Positions 11,601 through 22,228 of a stretch of DNA of 64,000 nucleotides are shown here, piece after piece (position 1 is the first letter of the stretch; each line of letters opens with the position of its first letter). Under the pieces are notes generated by a model, which saw nothing but the letters and a program-made list of their open reading frames with translations, searched no databases and was not told the DNA's origin. The translations under genes and the position numbers were made by a program. This stretch comes from Pochonia chlamydosporia 170 (taxonomy: Eukaryota; Ascomycota; Sordariomycetes; Hypocreales; Clavicipitaceae): NCBI RefSeq assembly GCF_001653235.2, contig NC_035795.1, forward strand, positions 2,480,001-2,544,000, given 5' to 3'.

Positions 11601-13153
11601 TTACAATCCCAGCGCCCCCCTCAACACCTGCATGTAAGCCCACACATCTTCAAACCGAGTGTACAAGGGAACAGGCGCAACTCGAATAACATTAGGTTTG
11701 CGCTTGTCGCAAATTGCAGCATTCTCCTCCAGAGCCTGTGTGACCTTTTCTAGCAGGCCCTCTCTCAGCAGCACACTGAGTTGCGTGCCGCGCTGGAGAG
11801 GGTCTCTGGGTGTGAGAATGGTAAAGACGGGAGAGGCATCGCTTTTTGTTTCCTCAACCATCTGGTCCAGTAGGTACTCGGCGTACGCCGTCAGAACAAG
11901 AGCCTTGGACCGCAAGTCATGCATACATGTCTTGTTGAATACTGATAGAGCGCCGGAAAGAGCTGCGAGGTCGATGGCAGAGGGGTTAGAAACCTGGTAG
12001 CCAGCAGCTCCGGGTGTTGGCACGAAAGTATTATCCATGTTGAAGCGCACGCTCTTGTCGCCGCCGTACCAACCCGACAGGCGGGGACGATATGAGGGTG
12101 CATCAGAACCGTCTGTCCACTCGACCTTGCCGTACCTTTCATGGACGTAGGCTCCGGCGATGGCGCCAGGACCGGCATTGATGTACTTGTATGTGCACCA
12201 GCAAGCAAAGTCGACGTCCCAGTCGTGAAGCTTGAGCTCGACATTGCCAGCGGCGTGGGCTAGGTCCCAACCGACAATGATGCCGCGTTCCTTGGCGTAG
12301 GCGGTGATCTTAGGCATGTCAAATAGCTGGCCAGAGTAGTATTGGATGCCGGGAAGTAGCAGAAGGGCAGTCTCCTCGGCGTGCTCATCGATGGTCCTGA
12401 GGATCTTTTCCGTGGGAATTATGCTGTTCTCGTCGGGCTCAATCTTGATCATACTCTTCTCAGGGTCCAGGCCGTGCCATTTAATTTGACTCTCAATAGC
12501 GTAGTGGTCACTAGGGAATGGCTTCCACTCGAGAATAATCTTGTGTCTCTTGGAATCAGGCTTATAGAAACTGGCCATCATGACATGCAAATTGATAGTT
12601 AGGGTGTTCATGATGACGATTTCATGTGCTGAAGCTCCAACAAGATCGCAGGACTTTTTGGCACAGTCCTCTGCCATGTCTTGCCATTGTGTTAAGGGGG
12701 AGTTCTCCATGGTAGTAAAGTGACCATTGACACCGATAGAGGCCCAAGTCTCTAGCTGGGCGTTGAGGTACTCCCGGACGGCTTTGGGCTGAGCACCGAG
12801 AGAGTTGCCAACGAAATAGAGACATGACTTGTCTGCATCTTGTGAGTGGCCATTGATGCCATTGGTGCCATTCTGAGTAGATTGCCCTGTTGGGAGTGTT
12901 AGTGAATTGGAACGTTTTACAATTTGAGTTTCACCAGTGAAGGGGTTTCAATGATGGTACACATACCTGGAATGGAACCATTAAGGGCCTTCTTCTTTAA
13001 TGAGCCCTTGGTGGGAAGCACAAATTCATCTCGCAGGTGCTTCAGACTATCCTCTGCATCGAGCTTTTGAGCAAAAGCAAGGGTGTTTGCATCAGCAGGG
13101 AACTTGGGGGCGGCGCCATTCCGTAGCCGCTGCACAAAAGAGGACAGATCCAT
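11601..13153 (-). CDS. BNA5: Kynureninase (490 aa)
   Basis: This PLP enzyme cleaves kynurenine or 3-hydroxykynurenine to anthranilate or 3-hydroxyanthranilate plus alanine, in tryptophan degradation and de novo NAD synthesis. Exons on the minus strand are 12967..13153 and 11601..12886, with a GTATGT donor and in-phase joining. Visible landmarks are the early [11 protein letters not shown] motif, the aspartate in [10 protein letters not shown] and the cofactor lysine in CTYKYINAG (about Lys296), then RLSGWYGGD. Length fits fungal kynureninases (about 450-500). The start at 13153 has a good context and gives a normal N-terminus, although the frame continues upstream to 13312. A Gly/Asn-rich insert (about residues 63-80) sits between the N-terminal helix and the core. 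It is divergent from the dioxygenase gene. Confidence 0.95.
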
Positions 13154-14145
13154 GGCAATGGTCGTCTGTGAGGTGAAGTGTGATGAGAGTGGTGAGGATG
13201 ACGATGAGCGTCGGACCAACAGTAGCTGGACACGGAAGATGGAGGAAAAGAAAAAACAAGGTAAGTTGTCTGGATGTGTGTCCGATCCGAACAGGAGGGT
13301 AGTCGAAACCACTTTATGGTTCCTGGAACCAGGCCAAAGTCAAATTCACTACTTCACTTCCCCTCCTCTGAATGTCTTGGTGAACACGGGTTTTGGTCTA
13401 GCCCCACCAAATGCCGACCTCATTCGGGTCTGGTCTGGCACAGAAAAGAATCTCCGATTGTTGAAGAACGGGTCAACTGGTCTGTGTGATGGGACGCTGT
13501 TGGTTGGGCGGCACGCGGAAGTAATTTATTTCCGCGGTCCATTGAGTTTGGTTGAGGCTGAGACTTGCAGCGGCATCCGAACTTCCGCCTTCCGAGCACC
13601 GCAGCAAGCCGAACAACCCGGGGCAGCACCCTCGAATTGGCCAATGACATTCCCGGCTTCGACCCTTTTGGACAAACCGGAAGGCGGAATGATACACAGA
13701 CAAAGCAACGAGGACGGGCCGCATGGCCAGAAATGTCGTCACTCGCATGCAGTCCTCAATCAAGGGTAAGAATTGTTTTGACTGGTCAACGGGTAGTTTC
13801 CGAGATGGATTCTACGCAAGCTTGTCAGAGGACGCCAACCTGCTACCCACTGCGGATGCTCAAAACGGTCTCGGAGCGGATGAGTTGAGACACGGATGGC
13901 GGCGGAGGGTATTCATTACGCGCCATTGCAAGCTTGAGGTGAAGAAGACTGGTTGGAATGGTCTAGTCAAGTTGAATTGTCCCCAAACCATCGAAGTTGT
14001 AAACGTATTTCATCTCAGGATACCCCTTCCAAGCCTAGCGTCCTCCTTCAATGCAACCAACCTCACTCCTAGCTGTCATCAACCTGCAGTGATATATCGA
14101 GTCTTCGCAACTTGAGGATAGTATACGACAAAATATCATTCCAGC
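13154..14145. promoter_or_regulatory. Shared divergent promoter of kynureninase and dioxygenase genes
   Basis: About 1 kb separates the two divergently transcribed tryptophan-catabolic genes, so it must hold both promoters. The perfect palindrome ATTGGCCAAT lies at 13636-13645 near the middle and presents a CCAAT box on each strand. Several long frames cross the region, one of them antisense to the first kynureninase exon, but they lack any family signature, so I treat them as chance. Confidence 0.5.
13636..13645. promoter_or_regulatory. Palindromic double CCAAT box
   Basis: The sequence ATTGGCCAAT is its own reverse complement and gives a CCAAT motif in both directions. It lies about 480 bp upstream of the kynureninase start and 500 bp upstream of the dioxygenase start. 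CCAAT boxes bind the fungal HAP/CBC complex. Function here is inferred from position only. Confidence 0.35.
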
Positions 14146-15482
14146 ATGTCGCCACACGCCGTGTTATCAGGCACTACCAGCGATGGCAAGCCTTCAATAG
14201 ACCTGAGCAAGTTTGCCGTCACTCAAAATGCCTTCCTACCGGCCACCAGTCCACCGACTTGTCTCTCCGATTCATACTACGAGCCCTGGGAACTCATTGC
14301 ACAGCATCTTCCAGCCTTGATTGAGAGTAACCGTATTAGAGACTCCGTCAATCAACTTCCAGTACTTTCAACAGATCAGCTTGTCTCCGAGCAGGAATGG
14401 AGGAGAGCATACGTCGTGTTGGCTTTTATGGCACACGCATATATTTGGGGCGGTGACAAACCAGAGCAAGTAAGTCGATGTCCGCTTGTTGCCGATGAAC
14501 GCACCGACTAACCATGACATCCCAGATCCTGCCACCACAGATCACAGTGCCCTTCCTGCGAGTATCGAGTCACCTTGAAGTACCTCCTGTCTTGACGTAC
14601 GCAGGTGCCAACCTGTGGAATTTCTCCTGCTCCGGAACCGACTTTACCAACTTGGACAACTTGACGCTGCCCATTTCATTTACTGGGAGCGAATCCGAAT
14701 CATGGTTTTTACTCATCAGCGTCGCCATGGAAGCCAAGGCCGCGGGAATTCTACAAACGATGATGGCTGCTCTGGAGGCTGTCAAGACCCGGGACTACGA
14801 CGTCATCACATCTGCCCTTGGTGAACTGCGCCGTTGTATTGAGGGTGTCGGTGCCCTCCTAGAACGAATGTACGAAAAGTGCGACCCCATGGTCTTTTAT
14901 CACAAGATCCGACCCTTCTTGGCCGGAAGCATGAACATGGAAGAATCTGGCCTCCCCAAGGGCGTCTTTTACGACGAAGGAGACGGAAAGGGAGAGTGGC
15001 GACAGTACCGCGGTGGAAGTAATGGGCAGAGTTCCCTGATCCAGTTCTTTGATGTGGTGCTGGGTGTTGAGCACCACACCCACGGCAAGCCCGGACAGAA
15101 GAGCTTTCACACAGAAGTGAGGGAGTACATGCCCGGACCTCATAAGCGCTTCCTGGTGCATGTCGCAAGGATGGGGAGCATCCGCGAGCTGGCTCTCGTG
15201 GAGCCCGCCGGGGTAGAGCAACAGAGACTTCGGGAGGCATACACCGCTGCCACAGATGCGTTGAGCGAGTTTCGAAACAAGCACATTAAAATTGTGACGA
15301 GATATATAATCTTGCCGTCGAAACAGCCCTGGACGGGAGGATCGCGGACCAACTTGGCGAGTTCATCATCATCACGGAAGGGTGAACAGGGTCTTATGGG
15401 AACTGGTGGTACGCAATTAATCCCCTTTTTGAGGACGTCGAGAGATGAGACGAAAGAGGCGGGGAGGTTGGCAAGGGAGTAA
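14146..15482 (+). CDS. Indoleamine 2,3-dioxygenase (426 aa)
   Basis: This heme dioxygenase opens the indole ring of tryptophan to give N-formylkynurenine, the first step of the kynurenine pathway (BNA2 step of NAD synthesis). Exons are 14146..14469 and 14526..15482; the intron starts GTAAGT, joins in phase 0 and ends CCCAG. Family landmarks: the DPMVFYHKIRPFLAGS block, the following GGSNGQSS loop that lines the active site, and NKHIKIVTRYI near the C-terminus. The His in that last motif (about His361) corresponds to the proximal heme ligand, His346 in human IDO1. The C-terminal tail is Ser-rich. Fungi often carry several IDO paralogues; which subtype this is cannot be decided by eye. Confidence 0.94.
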
Positions 15483-16525
15483 TGAGCTTTTTGAGCGCTA
15501 CATAGACGTGGATAGAGCGTGATGCGTATGTGTTTGGAGCGGCTTGGTAGATTATTAGCATGATGGATACACCCGCGCATTAGATTAGCGGTATCAGTAC
15601 ATAATTCGCAATACAAACAGAGCTGTTCGTACTTTTGGACATGATGAACTTCGGGCGTGTATGGTGTGCGACGATAGATGCTGTCAAATTGTGATGCTTA
15701 CGTACATCTAGTACGAGTCTTGTGAGGTAGAATACAAGGAATGTAAGTTCTAAACTAAATAATTGCTAGGCGCAAGACATCTCTAGATGATGTGCTGCAT
15801 ACTGGGACAAGGTCGTTTCCATGCACAGAGACTCCCTTGAGTCGTCGGCGGGAAAGCTGGTAAGTGTGTAAGTCCCACAAAACACCTTGCCAACAAGTCC
15901 ATAATGAGTGTCAAAGCTTTGGAGGACTTCTTCCTTGCCGGGCCGAAGTCACACGACGTTCTATACTGAGGTCTGGCGCATTCTGCTGCCGTGTTCAGGA
16001 AAGGCTATTTTCGCACGGAGACACTCGCGAGGCAAATACCATGGCAGACAAAATGTAAAGAGTCTGGTTCTAAATCTCTAGGTCGCTGACCATGGCAGAC
16101 TCCGCTCTACAAATATCACCAATTTGCATAGCCTTATATTATCCTGCAATGTTGCAAAATTGCTCTGCAAGTGTCAAACTACACGAATGGATGTGTTTTC
16201 CCTTCGGAATAACGTATTGTCCTAGATAATTCGAGTTTGCACAGGAGAGAAATCGTAAGGATGAGCCAGCATCATTGTGTCTATACAAATGAACTATTGT
16301 ACGACCTAGAGATAAAGTAGCACAGAAGATGAAGCTTGCCACCAAACGGCCTGGACTTTGTGTGGAAACAGAGACTTCATTTCAGCTGATCGTTGATGTT
16401 GCTGCTCACGTGGTTGGCCCAATAGCCCAACAATACGGAAGAGACCATGTGCTACTTTGCATTGCAACGGAACTTCATTCTTCAACCTCCACATCTACAA
16501 CTTGACTTCCTCCTGTGCACAGACT
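15483..16525. other. Intergenic region downstream of the dioxygenase
   Basis: No supported gene. Reading frames on either strand are short or run antisense into the dioxygenase. The end contains the promoter of the APH-like gene. Confidence 0.4.
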
Positions 16526-17666
16526 ATGAATTCACACGAACCCCAAAGCTTTGAGCCCAAGAACGTCTTAGCTGCCATTTCTCAGCTTGATATCGGCGGA
16601 TATGGTTCGTATGTAAACGGAACATTTAGTGGAGGAGAGTGCCTTGTCTTCAAGGTCGGCTTCATAGACCGCGCAAGTGTTGCCGTTCGAGTGCGACATC
16701 CAACAGTTCACAATAGCCCCGATGCTACAATCGCCATCGCCATAGTCCAAATGGAAATGCACACTATTCAGACTCTTGAAACCAAGGGCTTCTCCTGGGC
16801 CCCGAGATGCCTTGGAGCCAGCCTCACGTTTGATAACCCAATTAAGCACCCATTCCTCGTGTTGACCTGGGTTGACGGTTCCCCAATGCGTTGGGACGGT
16901 GATTTTCCACCACGGCCACTTCGGGATGCGCTTCTCAGCCAAATCGCCTCAATACAGATGTCTTTGATAACGTGCACACTGGAAAATCGTATGCAAACAA
17001 CTCAAACAAACACATAACATCTCTCACCACGGGTACTAGGTTCTGTCACCGCGACGGATTATTTCGAACGACGCATGAGAAATACACGCACTCGAGTGAT
17101 AGAAGGAAAACTCCCTGCTCTTTCTGAGCAAGATTGTATCGATCAGAAAGCTTTGCTTGATGGGGTGCTTGGTCAAGATCGAGACAATACGCTCTTCGCC
17201 ATGGATCACGGCGACATCAAGCCAGGTAACATTATCGTCGATGAAGAGTATAACATCAAATGGTACATTGCGTTGAGTATTTTTTCCATATATCTGCTCA
17301 GTACTGATACTGTATGTTAGCATCATCGACTGGGGGTTTGCGGCAATGGTTCCTATTGCAAAAGCCGCTGCCCTCCCTCGTTTTCTTGGACCGGACGACT
17401 CAGCTGGGTCTGCGCCATGTCCAGCCGTCTTGAAGGACAGAAAAACTTACATTGACTCTTTATCTTCGCATACTTCGCAAGCAGCGTTGTCCATGTTACG
17501 CTGGCAGGACGCTGAAGACGTGGATTTTCGCACGCTCTATTTGGAGTCCCTCTTCAGCAAAGGGGTACACGCATTCATGGCTGAAATCGGGTGGAAGCTT
17601 CCTTATTGTAAGTTTGTCGGGACTCCTGAAGGTGATGGCGCTGTGGATAAGTCGCTTGAAACGTGA
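16526..17666 (+). CDS. Aminoglycoside-phosphotransferase-like kinase (APH family, 343 aa)
   Basis: This is a small kinase-fold protein of the APH/choline-kinase-like family, expected to be cytosolic; the substrate is unknown. Exons: 16526..16988, 17040..17262 and 17321..17666, in phase at each join. The catalytic loop is intact: HGD at 211-213, Asn218 and then the metal-binding Asp232 in IIDWGF. The second intron falls between the catalytic loop and that Asp. An in-frame ATG at 16457 would add 23 hydrophobic or neutral residues, but I prefer 16526. The final stop at 17664 overlaps a GTGAGT donor-like site, so a short extra 3' exon is possible. Fungi carry many such genes of unknown role. Confidence 0.8.
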
Positions 17667-18237
17667 GTGGTGGTCTGACTGATAAAACGTTTACATGAAG
17701 AGAAAGATAGCGGAGCCATCTCCTCGGAGGTTGATATATGTACGAAGCCTGGAATATGCAGGGAGTAGTACAGATCCAGAATAAATTGCAGAACGAAGAT
17801 ATGATGCTATAGAGAAATAAGAGAAAGACGACTAGCGTGGCATTCTGACCGTGGCGATCAGTTGAGCTTTCCTAGAGTCGCCACAGGTGGACACATAATT
17901 GAAGTAGAAACTACCAGCAGTTGATCAAACCCAACTTTAGCCATTAAGGAAGACAATTGATATCAAAATAACAAGCAGCAAGTGCGTAAAGCAACAGGAA
18001 CTGCTTCGTTGACTCCAAGTTTAGGGATACAAAAGGTTTGTCAAGCCGGGGAGCAACATTTTGGAGTGGCCAGTGCAGCGCACCATATGCATCATGCTAC
18101 CATTATACTGAAAGATAGTGAGGGTCCGTCAATAGATGTACTCATCCGTATGCGCTTCGTGCTGAATCTTGTGAAAGCGATCGAACGACATCAATGCACA
18201 TCTCCCACGAGCACAGCAGTCCGTCGTCGAGTTACAC
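17667..18237. other. Intergenic region
   Basis: Lies between the 3' ends of the APH-like gene and the DUF4267-like gene. Nothing recognisable was seen apart from short frames. Confidence 0.4.
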
Positions 18238-18633
18238 TCAAAGTCCCCAGCCCTGAAAATAGCCAAACAAACCAGCCTGCAAACCTGCAATAACAGGAGC
18301 AAATGACCAATGATTCCATTCTCCTCCCCCGATCAGCGACTTGCTCACCAAGCCATCAGTGAAAGTCATAGCCAAGCCGGCGACAAGTCCTGCCCCCATA
18401 AGCTTTTCGTTGCCAGTCGACCAAATGAGAGTCAGCAGATAACTGACGGCGACGTTTCGAATACCGTAAATTCTCATAAGCGACGCAGTAAGCTTGCGCG
18501 ACTCCGGCTGCGTTGGCACGGGAAACTCGACACCCCTCAGCGCAGCTTCGGGGCGGAGCAGCGCGTTGAAGCCAAAGACGGCGGGCAGTAGCCCGAAGAC
18601 GAGAGTGCCGTGGGAAAAGTACGGGTGAGGCAT
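18238..18633 (-). CDS. Small integral membrane protein, DUF4267-like (131 aa)
   Basis: This is a single-exon minus-strand gene. The protein has about four hydrophobic segments separated by short loops, with a central RIYGIRNVAVSYL motif and a C-terminal GLFGYFQGW stretch. Both resemble the DUF4267 family of small fungal and bacterial membrane proteins, whose function is unknown. The length is usual for that family. Family assignment is from memory of the motif, so moderately sure; that it is a real membrane protein gene is more certain. Confidence 0.72.
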   Translation of the reverse strand: MPHPYFSHGTLVFGLLPAVFGFNALLRPEAALRGVEFPVPTQPESRKLTASLMRIYGIRNVAVSYLLTLIWSTGNEKLMGAGLVAGLAMTFTDGLVSKSLIGGGEWNHWSFAPVIAGLQAGLFGYFQGWGL

Positions 18634-20043
18634 TTCGTATGGACTGGATGAGACGATGGGACTGCGGTGGTGTATTTTTTTGGGATGATGCTGACAGAAG
18701 GTTGTTGTTGCAATGTTGCGGCGGGAAATCTGACTTCTTATGAAACGCTCAATGTTGGTCTGACATCTTACAGGGATGACATGGATACATCAGCCTCAGT
18801 AAGCACCACTCGGGCGTTTCCTAATGTTGGTTTTCCTTGGGGACAAGTTCGTACTAGTTTCTACGCTAGAAGTGAGAAACATGACAGGTCGGTGTTGTTG
18901 ACAATGCGTTCTGGCGCACGTCTTGCCGTGCATATGTTATGTAGCTTATTGGCCCAAGTTGCAGAGTCACATCCAGATCATAAGCGCCGTCAACAGCAGG
19001 TTCATGTTGGGCATAAGTTTTGAGCTGTGTGGTACTATAATATGGCTGGTCCATCCCGAGGTAGTCCAAACAGCGAGACTGCATGTTGTAAATCGGGCCA
19101 AGTCGCCGCCTCGAATCGTCAATTGATGGGATGAAGTTATGTGCCACAATGGAAGCAGAGTTCCTCCAGCTTATAGATGCATCAATAATAAAAGCAAGGC
19201 TGCAGCAGACTGGGTACGGGTTTCAATGCAGGGCATTGGAGCAGCTCGTTTGTGCCAACCCCAAAAGTCTAAACTGCGGCCTCATTAACTTGTTGAACAG
19301 CCATAACGTGATGTAAACCATTTTCACGTCTTCTTAACAAGTCACACTGTAACCCATCTCTGTAGTTGGTACTGCCTTTGCCGAATGACAAAGACACAAA
19401 GAAGTCACATTGGCGCACCTCAAAGCGCAACTGATCCTCTCCCAATTGAGATCTCAGCAACTAGTGTTCGGCAAAGGCGTTGCAATTGGTTCACGAGGCG
19501 CAAGTGGCGCAAGGTGAAGGTGTCAAAATTCCTGACCGAGAAACCATGTCAATCCCATCACGCACTCACATGGGTTTCCATGAGCATAACTGAACCTGTA
19601 CTGTGTCGGTTTCCACAATCGGTTGGCAAAAGACGGGCTTGTGATTTTGCGCAGTCAAAGATGCTTTATCCCGTGAAAATAAGCTGATACTTGAGTCCAC
19701 CGCGACCCACGGCAGCAAGGTCAAGTACCTCTCGGACCAAGATTTCCATTTTGGTTAAACCCCCGGTGAGCGGCCCCGAAGCATCACCACACAAAACCCA
19801 AACTTTTTGACATGTGCCGCGGCATGTCATACTTAGCGGCCTCCTATCTTTGTCTTGGCTCCTGATTACGAGTAATGTATTTAAAGCGCTTCAATTCTCC
19901 GCATTCTGGACGCGGGGTCTGGGGAAGGTTGTAAACTGTTAAATACCAAGTCTGCTTTCTGCTCCGTATATTCCAAAAGTATTCTCAATATCCATTGTGC
20001 TGTACACTCCTTTATACGCCAAAAACTTCATAAATCTACCAAA
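18634..20043. other. Intergenic region upstream of the FABP gene
   Basis: No gene was identified in 1.4 kb. A 118-codon plus-strand frame near 18667 has no family signature and unlikely composition. A TATA-like stretch, gtatttaaag, lies at 19877-19886, about 160 bp before the fatty-acid-binding-protein start. Confidence 0.4.
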
Positions 20044-20490
20044 ATGGACAACTTTTACGGCAGCTGGACCCAGGAGTCGTGCGACAATGTCGACGCTTTT
20101 CTGAATGCCCTCAGTACGTTATGGTTGCGACGAGTTAAACACTGAACATTGATTAACAAAAGTGTAGAAATTGGCTTCGTGCTGCGCACTGCTGCCAAAA
20201 CTCAGACTCCCACTGTCGAGTTTTCCGTTGAAGGTGATGAGATTACCATGAAGACCATCACCACCTTCAAGACCGACGAGGTCAAGTTTGAGCTTGGCAA
20301 GGAGTTTCCCGAGAAGAGACTGGATGGTGTGCTGGTCCAGACCACTGCAGTCATTCAGAATGGCGCCTTGGTGTTCCACAAGGAGGGCGACAAGCCTTAC
20401 ACTGTCACCTTTGCCATTGAGGATGGCAAGTTGAAGGCTACTTATGCCATTGGAAATGTTGTTGCTACTCGCATTTTGAAGAAGAACTAA
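20044..20490 (+). CDS. Cytosolic fatty-acid-binding protein (FABP/calycin family, 130 aa)
   Basis: This is a small intracellular lipid-binding protein of the animal FABP type. Exons are 20044..20113 and 20168..20490; the 54-nt intron begins GTACGT and ends GTGTAG and splices in phase 1. Family features in order: the N-terminal FYGSW (compare FLGTW), a helix region, GFVLRTAAK (compare GFATRQVA), the strand pair ITMKTITTFKTDEVKFELG, then EFPEKRLDG, the DGKL turn and the terminal VATRILKK (compare VCTRTYEK). The length of 130 is standard. The P2 arginine-tyrosine pocket is only partly kept: Arg in TRI is present, Tyr is replaced by Leu, and the upstream pocket Arg appears replaced. No signal peptide. 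Such proteins are characteristic of animals and rare in fungi. Confidence 0.88.
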
Positions 20491-21387
20491 ACGAAAGAAC
20501 ATGAATTATGACTCATAAATTTAAATCAGCTTCGGGCAATGTACATTATTTTTGTGTTCTTTTACGCGATGAAGCATTCAGTGTGAATGACAGACAGCCT
20601 GAGAGATGGCATGGTGGTGACAATTGATGTACTTGACAGAAATGGCAATTTACTGATCTGTTTGGAATTACTTGCATGAACCAACCCCGTCTAGTGGCGC
20701 AAGAACTGGAAATAGGGGTTGGTCCCCTAGCCAATGCTTAAAGTTGACATGTGAAATCGGGATACCACTCGGAATATTGGCCGGGATACTCCACAGCTTC
20801 AATGTTCCGCGCGTCTGCAATGGGTCCGGTCTGAACATGTTATTCAAATTTGTGGCTTCTCTGGCAACCTCTATTGGTGTGCATGTGTGAAAATGATGTG
20901 TCGGTGCTAACTTTTCTTGTCAGTAATGCGTCGCCAACATTTGTCGCAAGGCTCTGTCGACCAGACGAAAGCTCGCCAATTTATTTTCATTTAATGACAC
21001 ACTTCGATCTCTGAATATCTCGTGCTTGTGGACATATGTAGACGGTAACCAAGCCAGAGAAGAGTTGGTGGTGGGTAATGTTCATATGTTGGCCCTTTCA
21101 CGTGACTATATGTGACCAAGCCTTTGTTTCGCCCATCTTTCCCAGCCCAGGACCTGGAGCATCCTTCATCTCCACATCGTACAACATCGAATATCTTCCT
21201 TTCCCAAAATCGGCAATGAATGATGTTAAGCTGCCGTGGTTAGCGCCATCGCCACGATGATATCATTCTTCACGCGTTGTTTACGGAGGCTCAGACCAAA
21301 ACGTGATGATTCAAGAGGTACAAAAGGTCTGGAAGCTGAACGCATGATGGCGACGATGGCTTCGTCCTTCGCCCTGAGCACTACCCT
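20491..21387. other. Intergenic region between FABP and an unknown ORF
   Basis: No supported gene. The part after 21217 has several ATG codons in frames leading towards the unknown ORF at 21388 and probably holds its first exon, but I could not find an in-phase splice. Confidence 0.3.
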
Positions 21388-21951
21388 GTGTTTCCACCAC
21401 CACCTCCAAGAAACATTCTTCTCGATTCAGCTCGATACTTCGATGTGATTGCAGCGAGAGAGTTTGCGGCGCCGCAAGGCTACATGGAAGACTCTCCACT
21501 TTTCGCCTTGTACAGATTATATGAGTTCATCGTGCTTGACCGGGTTCGTGACTATCGGAATGTTCTTGAAGCTTTCTGGAGACAACAAGAGTGGGCGGTT
21601 GAACGGATACCAGACCCAAAAGACAGTGACCCTGAGAGATACGCCTTTCTTGCCGGGTGCACATATCTTCTCACCCGATCTTTCAACGAGAGGGTCAAGT
21701 TAGGTCTTAGGCGGGACAACCCTCCTCTTATCACACCAGAGGAGGCGGAAGCAGCAAGGGCTGTGCCTAATCACCTCCGTTCGTGGGAGAAAGTTCCGGC
21801 CTGGGCAGAAGAAGTGGCGCCGTTAAAGGACACCCTTTCTCTCCCAACTGAAGACGGGGTCAAAATTGAAACTGAGGATGATCCAAGAGCAGACCCTGAC
21901 TTTTTGGGCAAGAACATATTAATTTGGACTCCTCATATCTCTTTTACATAG
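21388..21951 (+). CDS. Unknown protein, 5' end unresolved (about 155-188 aa)
   Basis: I do not recognise this protein. The frame is open from about 21340 to the stop at 21951, after an in-frame TGA at 21337. The first in-frame ATG is at 21484, giving 155 residues. The sequence upstream of it (Pro-rich, then an Asp/Ala/Arg stretch) looks coding, so a 5' exon is probably missing. The composition is protein-like: a hydrophobic/aromatic helix region, a charged middle with Glu-Ala-rich helices, and an acidic C-terminal part. A spliced start near ATG 21257 was tried but the phases do not agree. No signal peptide or membrane segment was seen. Confidence 0.55.
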   Translation: MFPPPPPRNILLDSARYFDVIAAREFAAPQGYMEDSPLFALYRLYEFIVLDRVRDYRNVLEAFWRQQEWAVERIPDPKDSDPERYAFLAGCTYLLTRSFNERVKLGLRRDNPPLITPEEAEAARAVPNHLRSWEKVPAWAEEVAPLKDTLSLPTEDGVKIETEDDPRADPDFLGKNILIWTPHISFT

Positions 21952-21998
21952 ACAGCGGTCCCCACGACAGCAGAGCACATGGCTGTCGTAGACAACAC

Positions 21999-22012
21999 AA
22001 AAAAAAAAAAAA
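21999..22012. repeat. A14 homopolymer run
   Basis: A run of 14 A lies just after the unknown ORF. It may be part of a 3' end or simply low complexity. Confidence 0.8.
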
Positions 22013-22228
22013 CTGTTCTAAGACTCAGCTCACGCGGGACTATGGTATCTATGTGAAACAAAAAGAATTCGAACGAACTATGGACTCGACAAGATACCAC
22101 TTCTTCCAAAAGATCAAACTAAATGACGCAGTACGAATGAATGCTGAACTCGAAATCCAAGCTTTTTTCTCTTTGGGAGGTGGAGGACAATTCGCAAAGC
22201 TCCGCACTATTCGGTTGTTGCCAGCTAC

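Noticed and set aside
13083..13769. 228-codon plus-strand frame across the kynureninase/dioxygenase promoter
   Set aside because: It is antisense to the first kynureninase exon at its start, has no family signature and random-looking composition. Likely chance.
14806..15284. Two overlapping minus-strand frames of about 140 codons inside the dioxygenase gene
   Set aside because: They are antisense shadows of a well-supported coding exon.
18667..19023. 118-codon plus-strand frame after the DUF4267-like gene
   Set aside because: No recognisable domain, no splice extension and composition unlike the neighbouring genes.
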